The notes beneath the pieces were generated by a model. It was not told where the DNA came from and did no database searches. It saw only the letters and a list, made by a program, of their open reading frames with translations. From the NCBI GenBank assembly GCA_040387375.1, contig JAZKDW010000024.1, forward strand, positions 62,001 through 126,000: DNA of 64,000 nt, written 5' to 3'. The DNA comes from JAZKDW01 sp040387375. GTDB taxonomy: Bacteria; Pseudomonadota; Gammaproteobacteria; Burkholderiales; Burkholderiaceae_D. This document shows, in pieces, positions 26,741-34,822 of the stretch; position 1 is the stretch's first letter; each line of letters opens with the position of its first letter. Both the position numbers and the translations under genes were made by a program.

Positions 26741-28285
26741 TCAACGCTCCGCCTTCTCAAGAAAGCTCTTCAGCACATCAAAATCAACCGGCTTCGCCAT
26801 GTGATGATCGAAACCGGCTTCGGCCGCAAGCAGCCGCGCGCTTTCCTGGCCCCATCCGGTCAGGGCGATCATCAGGATATCCTTTCCGCCTGGCTGCTTG
26901 CGTATGCGGCGCACCGCTTCGTAGCCATCCATCCCCGGCATGCCGATATCCATCACGACAATGTCGGGCTGCGAGCGTTGCGCCGAGTCGACCGCTTCCT
27001 GGCCGTCATAAGCTGTCACTGCGGCAAAGCCATCCGCTTCGAACAGCATCTGCAGCATATCCGCGCCATCGCGGTTGTCATCGACGACCAGCACGCGCCG
27101 CACATTGTCGGCAAGGAGCTGATCCCCGACATTCGGGCTGGCGCCGCGACCGACCGGATGCGCTCCCTGCACCACCACCGGCAGCGTCAGGATAAATGTG
27201 CTGCCCTTTCCGGGTCCTTCGCTTTCTGCGCAAATCGAGCCGCCATGCATTTCCGTAAACTGCTTTGCCAGGCTGAGGCCAATACCGAGTCCGCCTGGCG
27301 CGCGGCCGGGCGCCGGGACATTTTGCGCAAACATCTCGAAGATACGCAAGAGCGAATCCTGTTCCAGTCCAATGCCCTGGTCCCTGATGCTGAAAATGAC
27401 GTTCTCGTTCTCGACTTCGGCCTTGAAAGAGATCGTGCCGGGCCGGATTGAATATTTGACCGCATTGGTCAGGATGTTGGAAAGGCTCTGCACCAGCCGC
27501 ACCGGATCGACGTCCAGCGGCACCGGCCCTGGCGGCTGGGTGACCTCGACCGTGTGCTGGCCGCTCTCCAGCAGGGGGGTGCAAATTTCGATTGCATGGG
27601 AGATGATTGCCGACAGTGTGGTCTGCTCGCGCTGCAATTCCACCTTGCCGCTGGTGATGCGGGCTACGTCCAGCAGGTCGTCTACCAGGCGGGTCAGGTG
27701 GTTGACCTGCCGTTCCACCACTTCCCGCACACGGGTCACGCCAGGGGCATCCGGATAAAGCCGTTTCAGGATGCCCATCGAGGTGCGGATCGGCGCCAGC
27801 GGATTGCGCAGTTCATGGCCGAGGCTGGCGAGAAATTCATCCTTGCGCTGGCCCGCCTCGCGCACCTGGTATTGCCGTATCCGGGCCCGCAATGCGGAGC
27901 GGACCGCGCTGATCAATGCCGCAGTTCGCACCGGGCGTTCCATCAGGGTCAGATTGCTCAGCTTGGCGGTCGCCTCGTGCAGGCCGATCGAGTCTGCGCC
28001 CTGGTGTGTCATCACCAGCACCGGGATATCGGACCAGGTCGGCTGGCGCGCGACATACATCGCCAGCGGCGCGAGTGCGCCCGCCGCCAGTGCTTCTTCC
28101 ACCGTCAGGATGGCGCCGGCGCCGAGCGCAAGCTGCTTGAGCAGTTCAGGAAAATCATGGCAGACAGCGGACTTGATGCCGGCCGATAAAAATACCTTTT
28201 CCGCCATCTGCGCATCTTTTCCGATCGGCGTGTACAGCAGGATCCGGCTTTCCAGCTCGCTCACGTTAGCAGGCATCATGGCCAC
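26741..28285 (-). CDS. Hybrid sensor histidine kinase with C-terminal receiver
   Basis: 514 aa soluble hybrid kinase without membrane segments. Seen: residues 13-134 form a receiver-like domain that has Thr/Val where the phosphoacceptor Asp would lie, so it is degenerate; then the HisKA H-box GHELRNPLAP with His157; the HATPase N box (LTNAVKYS) and G boxes (RDQGIGLE, GGLGIGLSLA); and a C-terminal receiver with VDD at 401-403 and phosphoacceptor Asp446 (VVMDIGMPGMDG). Its start overlaps the end of the KaiC-like gene by 20 bp, so the two are co-expressed and probably act together. The signal is unknown. Confidence 0.9.
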   Translation of the reverse strand: MAMMPANVSELESRILLYTPIGKDAQMAEKVFLSAGIKSAVCHDFPELLKQLALGAGAILTVEEALAAGALAPLAMYVARQPTWSDIPVLVMTHQGADSIGLHEATAKLSNLTLMERPVRTAALISAVRSALRARIRQYQVREAGQRKDEFLASLGHELRNPLAPIRTSMGILKRLYPDAPGVTRVREVVERQVNHLTRLVDDLLDVARITSGKVELQREQTTLSAIISHAIEICTPLLESGQHTVEVTQPPGPVPLDVDPVRLVQSLSNILTNAVKYSIRPGTISFKAEVENENVIFSIRDQGIGLEQDSLLRIFEMFAQNVPAPGRAPGGLGIGLSLAKQFTEMHGGSICAESEGPGKGSTFILTLPVVVQGAHPVGRGASPNVGDQLLADNVRRVLVVDDNRDGADMLQMLFEADGFAAVTAYDGQEAVDSAQRSQPDIVVMDIGMPGMDGYEAVRRIRKQPGGKDILMIALTGWGQESARLLAAEAGFDHHMAKPVDFDVLKSFLEKAER

Positions 28286-29768
28286 CGGTTTCTTCTGCCG
28301 GAACGTCGAGCAGAGTAGGCACGCCGGTCAGGATCCCATGAAACTGACGCAGCACCGGTCCGACATGGATGCCGTCGGAGGACATCTTGTATTCCCTGAT
28401 GGTCCGCTCATGCTGGCTGCCGCGTTTCTTGAACACCGAAATCGCCTGCCGCACTTCACCGCCGGCTTCGAAATATCGCAGCATGATGACGTTGTCCGAC
28501 AAATAGCTGGCATCGACCGTTGTGGTCATCGTGCCCAGCATGCCCTGCTGGACGCCGACCAGGATGGTCACGACGCCGCGCTGGCCGAGGAAGGTCAGCA
28601 ATTCATGCAGATGGATGGTCAGGAAACGTTCATCCGGCATCGCATTCAGGTAGCCGTTCAGGCTGTCGATCACGACTACTTTCGCGCCGCTCTCCGCCGC
28701 CTGGCAGACCGCATGGGCAAATTCACCGGGGGATAATTCGGCCGGATCGATCTGCCGCATCAGCAGCTTGCCGTTGTCGATCGCCGTGCGCAAATCCATG
28801 CCCATGCCATCGGCGCGATTAAGGAGGTTGTTAGCCGATTCTTCGAACAGGAACATCGCCGCGCTCAGGTTGCGTTTAGTCGCGACGGACACGAACTGCG
28901 CGGCCAGCGATGATTTGCCGGTGCCAGGCGGGCCGGAAATAAGCGTACTGCTGCCCGCCTCGAGGCCGCCGCCGAGCAGCAGGTCCAATTCAGGCAGGCT
29001 GCTGGAAAACTGCTCGTTTCCGACCGGCACGCGCGATTCGGAGGCGACCAGCCGGGGATACACGACCAGGCCGCCGCGCACGATCGAATAGTCATGCATG
29101 CCGCCGCGAAAAGCGACTCCGCGGTATTTTGCGATGCGTAGCCGGCGGCGTTCGGAGCCATAGTCTTTGGTGCTCTGCTCGAGCGTGATGACCGCGTGCG
29201 CAATGCTGCGCACCTGCTGGTCGGCGCCGGACGCCGCACGATCGTCGAGCAGCATGACCGCGCAGGAGCGGGTCGCGAAAAATTGTTTGTACGCCAGCAC
29301 CTGGCGCCGGTAACGCAGGGAACTGCCTGCCAACAGCTGAAGTTCGGACAGCGAATCGAGAACGACGCGTGTCGGCTTCAGTTTTTCGACTGCGGCCAGG
29401 ATATTCTGGGTAGTGTTTCCCATCTCTACTTCGGACGGGTGGAACAGCGTGTACTGCTCTTTGGGATCGAGTATGTCTTCGCTGGGGATCACTTCGTGGA
29501 TGTGGATGCCATCCATCGACCATCCATGCGACTCCGCAACCGCACGCACCTCCACTTCGTTTTCGGACAAGGAGATGTACATGACCGGCTCGCCGAGCCG
29601 TGCACCTTCTCTCAGGAACTGCAGACCCATCGTGGTCTTGCCGGAACCCGGCTCGCCTTCCACCAGGTACAGTCGGTCGCGGGTCAGACCGCCGCTGAGA
29701 ATATTGTCAAGACCGGAAATTCCAGTCGATAAAAAACCGGGAGTTACGTTTTTTTGGTCGGATGCCAT
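28266..29768 (-). CDS. KaiC-like double-domain RecA/ATPase
   Basis: 500 aa from an ATG with RBS agagga. Two tandem RecA-type domains: Walker A GEPGSGKT at residues 38-45 and a second GPPGTGKSS, with Walker B strands RVVLDSLSEL and KVVVIDSLNGY. The second domain keeps the FEES acidic pair; RRRLRIAKYRG also fits KaiC. At the position of the KaiC phosphosites (Thr426, Ser431, Thr432 from memory), Thr and Ser are kept, but Thr432 is Tyr. No kaiA or kaiB is nearby, so this is a non-clock KaiC homologue, probably working with the overlapping hybrid kinase. Confidence 0.9.
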   Translation of the reverse strand: MASDQKNVTPGFLSTGISGLDNILSGGLTRDRLYLVEGEPGSGKTTMGLQFLREGARLGEPVMYISLSENEVEVRAVAESHGWSMDGIHIHEVIPSEDILDPKEQYTLFHPSEVEMGNTTQNILAAVEKLKPTRVVLDSLSELQLLAGSSLRYRRQVLAYKQFFATRSCAVMLLDDRAASGADQQVRSIAHAVITLEQSTKDYGSERRRLRIAKYRGVAFRGGMHDYSIVRGGLVVYPRLVASESRVPVGNEQFSSSLPELDLLLGGGLEAGSSTLISGPPGTGKSSLAAQFVSVATKRNLSAAMFLFEESANNLLNRADGMGMDLRTAIDNGKLLMRQIDPAELSPGEFAHAVCQAAESGAKVVVIDSLNGYLNAMPDERFLTIHLHELLTFLGQRGVVTILVGVQQGMLGTMTTTVDASYLSDNVIMLRYFEAGGEVRQAISVFKKRGSQHERTIREYKMSSDGIHVGPVLRQFHGILTGVPTLLDVPAEETGGHDAC

Positions 29769-30047
29769 GTGTCCTCTATAGGATTCTGAAGTCGGAACAT
29801 GGCCAGCGGGGAAGATATTATTCACGCATTCCGTCGATCAGCCATGCGCGGGAAAATTATATATCATCGTCCCGTTGTGTGAGTCGGCGTCGTGGCCGGC
29901 GAGTCGGTCAATTCCTGTGTCGGAAGTTATGACACAGGCGCGTGAGAATAGTTGCATTTTTATAAGAGAATTATTGCTCCTGAAAGTCGCCCTGTCTGCT
30001 CACAACATGGATAATGACGGGTTCGGGCGAACCAACTGGAGTACGGC

Positions 30048-30272
30048 ATGACCTACGAAGAATATCTGGATGAAGTCACCACCTTGATGACTGAAAAATA
30101 TGACCTGACCGATGAAGCCGCGATCAAGCATGTCATGCGGGCGCAGGCGGCGGATTTTTTTACGCTGCACGACGACGATCCGGCGCTGCGCACGCTGGAG
30201 CGCGCGCAGCAGGATGCGCAAACGATTTTTGAAAAGAGAAACAAATCGCGTCCGGAATTATTCCGCAAATAA
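30048..30272 (+). CDS. Small hypothetical protein
   Basis: 74 aa, acidic N-terminal half and basic end, mostly helical (EEYLDEVTTLMTEKYDLTDEA…). No membrane segment or metal-binding motif. The gtactggagtacggc region upstream contains a ggag about 10 bp before the ATG. It is divergent from the KaiC-like operon and lies about 100 bp before a methyltransferase gene. I do not recognise the family. Confidence 0.65.
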   Translation: MTYEEYLDEVTTLMTEKYDLTDEAAIKHVMRAQAADFFTLHDDDPALRTLERAQQDAQTIFEKRNKSRPELFRK

Positions 30273-30374
30273 GTTTGCTTGCACTGCACACCGATTTCCT
30301 TGTCTGACTGCGATCCTTTACATGCCACAGCATTTTTTGTTCAAGTTCGCGCCGCCCGGCCGGAAAGCCAGGAC

Positions 30375-31496
30375 GTGAGCGCTCCGCCGGTCATCAGCTG
30401 GATCGAGGATGGCAAACCGATGTCGGCGCGCTGGCGTTCCGAAAGCGGTGCGCCGGCGCCAAAACGGGTGGTCATTGCGGACGACCGCATGACTGCCGAC
30501 GCCGCGTACCGGCTGGCCAGCGAAGGCACGGCGATGTTGTGGCGCGGCGATTTCCAGAACGCGCGCCAGCTGCTGCAGGCCATGGCGCGGCGTGCGGACC
30601 GCAAACCGCGCAAGACCTCGGCCGTGCCGGCGGAGGCATTCAATCTGCATCGCCAGGCGCAATCGCAGCGCGCCCGCACGCTGGCCATGGTGCTTTTGCC
30701 GGTCGAGTCCGACTACAGTATTCCGCTGCGGCGCGCGCCCGATGCGCGGTTAGCCTGCGTTGAGGCTTATGGCCCGGGTGAAGAAGTGTCGGTGGTCGCG
30801 CTGCGCGAATTGCTGGGATTGATCGGCGCGCATGAATGGCGCAAGAAAGGTGTGGAAATTGCGGCGCTGGGCGCGCGCATACATCCGCACTACGGTGTGT
30901 TTTCGCCGGTGCGCGGCGAGTATGTCGACCTGGTGGCGCAGGCGGTCCTGCCGTCGCGTGCGCTGGCGTTCGACATTGGCACCGGCAGCGGCGTGCTGGC
31001 CGCGGTGCTGGCGCAGCGCGGCATCGCGCGCATCGTCGCCACTGACCAGGATCCGCGCGCGCTGGCCTGCGCCCGCGAGAATCTGGCGCGGCTTGGGCTC
31101 GACAGACAGGTCGAGGTGGTGCAGGCGGACCTGTTTCCGGAGGGACGGGCGCCGCTGATCGTGTGCAATCCGCCGTGGATTCCGGCACGGCCCAGTTCGC
31201 CGATCGAACATGCGATTTACGATCCGGAGAGCCGCATGCTGCGCGGTTTCCTCAATGGCCTGGCAGCCCATCTGGAAGAAGGCGGCGAAGGCTGGCTGGT
31301 GTTGTCGGATATCGCCGAACATCTCGGCCTGCGCACGCGTGCGGTGCTGCTCGAGATGATCGCGCAGGCGGGCTTGAGGGTGCTGGGCAGGGCGGATGTG
31401 CGGCCGCATCATCCGCGGGTGTCGGATGCGGCCGATCCGCTGCATGCTGCGCGCGCGGCGGAAGTTACTTCATTGTGGCGGCTCGGGGTAAACTGA
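30375..31496 (+). CDS. Class I SAM-dependent methyltransferase (HemK/PrmC-like NPPW type)
   Basis: About 373 aa from GTG 30375; the start is uncertain because the frame is open back to 30279 and the RBS is weak. Seen: a C-terminal Rossmann methyltransferase domain with motif I AFDIGTGSGVLAAVLA, an acidic motif II (ATDQDPRAL) and the NPPW motif (IVCNPPWIP), which methylates amide or exocyclic nitrogens in the HemK/N6-adenine group. The N-terminal 190 residues are a separate, Ala/Arg-rich domain. Substrate (release factor, ribosomal protein or RNA) cannot be determined. Confidence 0.82.
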   Translation: MSAPPVISWIEDGKPMSARWRSESGAPAPKRVVIADDRMTADAAYRLASEGTAMLWRGDFQNARQLLQAMARRADRKPRKTSAVPAEAFNLHRQAQSQRARTLAMVLLPVESDYSIPLRRAPDARLACVEAYGPGEEVSVVALRELLGLIGAHEWRKKGVEIAALGARIHPHYGVFSPVRGEYVDLVAQAVLPSRALAFDIGTGSGVLAAVLAQRGIARIVATDQDPRALACARENLARLGLDRQVEVVQADLFPEGRAPLIVCNPPWIPARPSSPIEHAIYDPESRMLRGFLNGLAAHLEEGGEGWLVLSDIAEHLGLRTRAVLLEMIAQAGLRVLGRADVRPHHPRVSDAADPLHAARAAEVTSLWRLGVN

Positions 31497-31526
31497 GCGC
31501 CGAATTTACTATTGATCGAGGAAAAA

Positions 31527-31742
31527 ATGAGCAACAAGCCAGCCCGTATCCTGACCTTCAAATGCAAGAAATGCTCGAAGCCCGTGCAGGTGTTCTTGCA
31601 GAAAGTGTCAGCCTGTTCCCATATCCAGCCGTACCAGGGCATCTGCAAATGCGGTGAGGTGATGTACCATGCGACCGGGGAAAAAGGCGCAGTCGAATCC
31701 TATCTGGCGGCGCCGGACGGAAATTGGGCGCACCAGCACTGA
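31527..31742 (+). CDS. Small zinc-ribbon-like protein
   Basis: 71 aa from ATG 31527, with RBS gagg about 5 bp upstream. Seen: CKKC near residue 13 and CKC near residue 41, with a lone Cys/His pair between them (SACSH), suggesting one metal site. Conserved small protein of unknown role. It starts 30 bp after the methyltransferase stop, so it is probably co-transcribed. Confidence 0.68.
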   Translation: MSNKPARILTFKCKKCSKPVQVFLQKVSACSHIQPYQGICKCGEVMYHATGEKGAVESYLAAPDGNWAHQH

Positions 31743-31760
31743 ATCTGACCGGGGGCCGAG

Positions 31761-31937
31761 TTATCCGCCGCCGATGCCTTCGATGACCTTGCCGGTGCCG
31801 CCGCAGTTGGGGCAGTCGCTGCCGTCTTTTGCTTTTCCGGTGCCCTTGCAGACCGGGCAGACGTCTTCGCCGGTGCCGGGGGTGCCGGGGGCGGCTTCGT
31901 CACCGGGGTTCAGTGGCTTGTTGTCGGGGGTGCTCAT
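31761..31937 (-). CDS. Small DnaJ-type zinc-finger protein
   Basis: 58 aa, convergent with the preceding small gene. Seen: VCPVCKGTGKAKDG and DCPNCGGTGKV, two CxxCxGxG repeats as in the DnaJ cysteine-rich domain, which together form one zinc site. The N-terminal 25 residues are Pro/Gly-rich. A perfect RBS aaggag lies 5 bp before the ATG, which supports translation. Function unknown; such mini-proteins occur with chaperone or RNA-binding partners. Confidence 0.72.
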   Translation of the reverse strand: MSTPDNKPLNPGDEAAPGTPGTGEDVCPVCKGTGKAKDGSDCPNCGGTGKVIEGIGGG

Positions 31938-32049
31938 TGGGACTCCTTGGCTCGGGTTGTTGAAAAAAGCTTGACGGTGAATTGGGCGCTGGATATTGAG
32001 GGGGATCAGTATTTGTTCGAGTCTTTGTCTTCGCCGACTCCTTTCTCCG

Positions 32050-32086
32050 CGTAGGGGGTAATAAGCTTCGCTTATTACCCCCTACG
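32050..32086. repeat. Perfect 17 bp palindrome, three-base loop
   Basis: Arms 32050-32066 and 32070-32086 are perfect inverted repeats around ttc. The arm contains ggtaataagc, also found in the larger element at 40987-41166. It lies between divergent genes (31937 minus and 32125 plus), so it is not a simple terminator for either. Confidence 0.75.
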
Positions 32087-32124
32087 AAACTGTCCCCCAT
32101 TTACTTCACTCTGAAAGCTGTCTC

Positions 32125-32721
32125 ATGCTCATCATTACCATCAAACAAGGCAAGGAAAAAAGCTTGCTGGACCGGCAGCCATGGATCTATGCATCCGCGG
32201 TCGAGCGTGTCGATGGCAAGCCGGAAGAGAGGATGAAATCGGGTGCGACGGCGCTGGTGCAGTCTTCTTCCGGCATATTCCTCGCGCGCGCCGCACACAG
32301 TCCGAAATCGCAAATCCGCGCCCGCGTCTGGACCTTCGATCAGAACGAAGCGGTCGACCATGCGCTGATCAAGCGGCGGGTCAAGGCGGCGGTGGCGGCG
32401 CATGGCGGCAAAGCGGCCGGGACAAAACCGGTGCATCTGGTCCTGGGCGAACCGGACGGCTTGCCGGGACTGCTGGTGGATTGGACAGGCGGGCGCAAGG
32501 GATATCTCGTGTGCCAGTTCCAGGCCGCCGGCGTCGATGCATGGAAGGTGCCGATCGTGCAGACGCTGATCGCCGAAACCGGTTGCCCCAATGTGTACGA
32601 GCACGCGGATGAATTGATCCGCAAGGGTGAGGGCTTGCCGGTGACCTTCGGTGTGCTGGCGGGCGATGAGCCGCCGGAAGAAATCACGTCCGGCAGCAGG
32701 AAAAATGGGCGCTGGCTTTAG
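32125..32721 (+). CDS. RlmI-like protein, truncated (N-terminal PUA and EEHD-like half only)
   Basis: 198 aa. It matches the first half of 23S rRNA m5C methyltransferase RlmI and relatives: KQGKEKSLLDRQPWIYASAVERV (PUA start), FLARAAHSPKSQIRARVWTF, then LVLGEPDGLPGLLVDW. RlmI-family enzymes are about 390-400 aa with a C-terminal SAM-binding domain (family knowledge). Here the protein stops about residue 198 after GVLAGDEPPEE, with no methyltransferase domain after the stop. It could be a truncated remnant or a stand-alone RNA-binding protein. The TAG end overlaps the converging gene by 4 bp. Confidence 0.8.
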   Translation: MLIITIKQGKEKSLLDRQPWIYASAVERVDGKPEERMKSGATALVQSSSGIFLARAAHSPKSQIRARVWTFDQNEAVDHALIKRRVKAAVAAHGGKAAGTKPVHLVLGEPDGLPGLLVDWTGGRKGYLVCQFQAAGVDAWKVPIVQTLIAETGCPNVYEHADELIRKGEGLPVTFGVLAGDEPPEEITSGSRKNGRWL

Positions 32722-34040
32722 TTAGCTGCAGGCGTGACCCGCCAGATGATGTTGCCGACATCATCCGCCACCAGCAGCGCACCTTTGCGGTCGACTTCAA
32801 CCCCGACCGGACGTCCCAGCGCCTTGCCTTCGCCACTCAGGAATCCGGTCAGCAGATCCTGCGCCGGCCCGGACGGCCGGCCGTTGGTGAACGGTACAAA
32901 AATTACCTTGTAACCGCTGTGCGGTTTCCTGTTCCATGAACCATGCTGGCCGATGATCGCGCCGCCAGTGTACTGCCGCGGAAACAGGTTCCCTTCATAA
33001 AAAGTCAGTCCCAGCGATGCCGTATGCGGCCCCAGCGCGTAATCCGGCACGATCGCTTTTGCCACCAGGTCGGGACGCGGCGGCTTGACTCGCTGATCGA
33101 CATGCTGTCCAAAGTAGCTATAGGGCCAACCGTAGAAACCGCCATCCTGCACCGATGTCATGTAATCCGGCACGAGGTCGCTGCCCAGTTCATCACGTTC
33201 ATTGACGGCCGTCCACAAGGCGCCGCTTTGCGGTTGCCACGCCATCCCGACAGGATTGCGCAAACCGGATGCGAACAGCCGCGACCGGCCTTGTGCCGGA
33301 TCGATTTCCAGGATCGCCGCACGGTTGACTTCGTTCTCCATGCCTTTTTCGGCGACATTGCTGTTCGATCCAACCGACACATACAGGCGCTTGCCATCCT
33401 TGCTGGCAATCAGGCCCTTGGTCCAATGGTGATTGATCGGTCCTGCGGGTAAATCGGCGACCCTGGTGCCGGCCGCGCTGATCTGCGTGTCCCCGGTTTT
33501 ATAGGGGAAGCGCATGACCGCATCGGAGTTGGCGACGTACAGCTGATCACCGACCAGCGCCATGCCGAAGGGGGAATTCAGGCCTTGCAAAAATACGCTA
33601 CGTGTTTCGGCAACGCCATCACCATTTGCATCGCGCAGCAATGTAATCCGATTTGCGCTGGGCACACCGGCGCCGGCGCGTTTCATCACCTTCTTCATGA
33701 TCCAGCCCTTGATGCCTTTGCCATCTTCGGGTTTGGCGGGGGCATTGCTTTCGGCGACGAGGACGTCGCCGTTAGGCAAAACATGCAGCCAGCGCGGATG
33801 GTCGAGCCCGGACGCAAAGGCGCCAACTGCAAATCCGTGCGCGGCTGCCGGTCTGGCGCCAGCCGGCCAACCCGTGGCGGGAGCGATGTTGACGGTCGGG
33901 ATAAGCGTGCTGTTCGGCGCCGGCAATTTTGGCGTCGGACCCATGCCGGCTTCCACCGGCAAAGTCGCCATCTCGGCGCAGGCAGCAAGAGAAATCGTCA
34001 GCACGCCAACGAGCATGCAGGGTGCGATCGTTCGGCGCAT
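32718..34040 (-). CDS. PQQ-type sugar (sorbosone/glucose) dehydrogenase-like lipoprotein
   Basis: 440 aa beta-propeller of the soluble glucose/L-sorbosone dehydrogenase family. Start at MRRTIAPCM was chosen for its RBS ggag 7 bp upstream and lipoprotein signal with lipobox LAAC (Cys21). Seen: propeller blades with LDHPRWLHVLPNGDVLVAESN, NSPFGMALVGDQLYVANSDAVMRFPY, GLRNPVGMAWQPQSGALWTAVNERDELGSDLVPDYM, and HGSWNRKPHSGYKVIFVPF. Predicted to sit on the periplasmic side of a membrane and use PQQ; the substrate is unknown. It is separated from the response regulator gene by 98 bp and may be an independent unit. Confidence 0.85.
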   Translation of the reverse strand: MRRTIAPCMLVGVLTISLAACAEMATLPVEAGMGPTPKLPAPNSTLIPTVNIAPATGWPAGARPAAAHGFAVGAFASGLDHPRWLHVLPNGDVLVAESNAPAKPEDGKGIKGWIMKKVMKRAGAGVPSANRITLLRDANGDGVAETRSVFLQGLNSPFGMALVGDQLYVANSDAVMRFPYKTGDTQISAAGTRVADLPAGPINHHWTKGLIASKDGKRLYVSVGSNSNVAEKGMENEVNRAAILEIDPAQGRSRLFASGLRNPVGMAWQPQSGALWTAVNERDELGSDLVPDYMTSVQDGGFYGWPYSYFGQHVDQRVKPPRPDLVAKAIVPDYALGPHTASLGLTFYEGNLFPRQYTGGAIIGQHGSWNRKPHSGYKVIFVPFTNGRPSGPAQDLLTGFLSGEGKALGRPVGVEVDRKGALLVADDVGNIIWRVTPAAN

Positions 34041-34138
34041 CGGAAAACTCCGGCAAGAATGGATAGTAGGGCCGACAGTATCAGAAAGCGACCTTGACCG
34101 ATGTACGCAAGCGTACACACGATTGCGTTCCATCAAGA

Positions 34139-34822
34139 CTACAATTCGAACTTGTACCCGACCCCATAAATCGAGCGGATCATTTCATGTTCGGGTGATA
34201 CCTGGTCAAGCTTGCGGCGCAGGTTCTTGATGTGGCTGTCGACCGTGCGGTCGGTCACCACGCGGTAGTCGTGGTAGAGCTTGTTCATCAACTGGTCGCG
34301 TGAATACACGCGGCCCTTGTTGTCATGCAGGGTCTTCAGCAGCCGGAACTCGACCGGTGTCAGGTCCAGCTTGTGGCCGTTGAAACTGGCGCTGTGCTGA
34401 TCCTCATCGATGACCAGGATATCGCCATCGCCGGGGATGTCCTTCCACTGGCCGGCGCGGCGCAGGATGGCCTGCACCCGCGCCACCACTTCACGCGGGC
34501 TGAAGGGCTTGCAGATGTAATCGTCGGCGCCGACTTCCAGGCCCAGCAGGCGGTCGATCTCTTCCACGCGTGCGGTGACCATCACGATCGGCACCACGCT
34601 GAAGCCGCGCAATTCACGGCAGATCTCGACACCGTCGCGGCCGGGCAGCATCAGGTCCAGCAGGATCAGGTCGGGCGCCGCCGCACGCACGGCCGGCACG
34701 ACTTCGCGTCCATCGGCGATCATCACGGTCTGATAGCCCGCCTTGCGCAGATAATCGGACAGCAGCGAGGCCAGCTTGGGCTCGTCCTCGACAATCATGA
34801 CTGTCGCTGCCGCGGCGCTCAT
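34139..34822 (-). CDS. baeR: BaeR-like OmpR-family response regulator
   Basis: 227 aa OmpR/PhoB-type response regulator. Seen: receiver with acidic VEDE at 11-14, phosphoacceptor Asp56 (LLDLMLPGRDG), switch Thr (VTAR) and Lys (CKPFSPREVVARV); and a C-terminal winged helix with RTVDSHIKNLRRKLD. The similarity to BaeR, which controls multidrug exporters in response to envelope stress, is strong to my eye. ATGA overlap with the sensor gene shows co-translation. It lies next to a divergent macAB-type efflux operon, which it may control (inference). Confidence 0.88.
   Translation of the reverse strand: MSAAAATVMIVEDEPKLASLLSDYLRKAGYQTVMIADGREVVPAVRAAAPDLILLDLMLPGRDGVEICRELRGFSVVPIVMVTARVEEIDRLLGLEVGADDYICKPFSPREVVARVQAILRRAGQWKDIPGDGDILVIDEDQHSASFNGHKLDLTPVEFRLLKTLHDNKGRVYSRDQLMNKLYHDYRVVTDRTVDSHIKNLRRKLDQVSPEHEMIRSIYGVGYKFEL

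Noticed and set aside
28266..29768. Circadian clock system
   Set aside because: No kaiA or kaiB and one phosphosite changed; called KaiC-like only.
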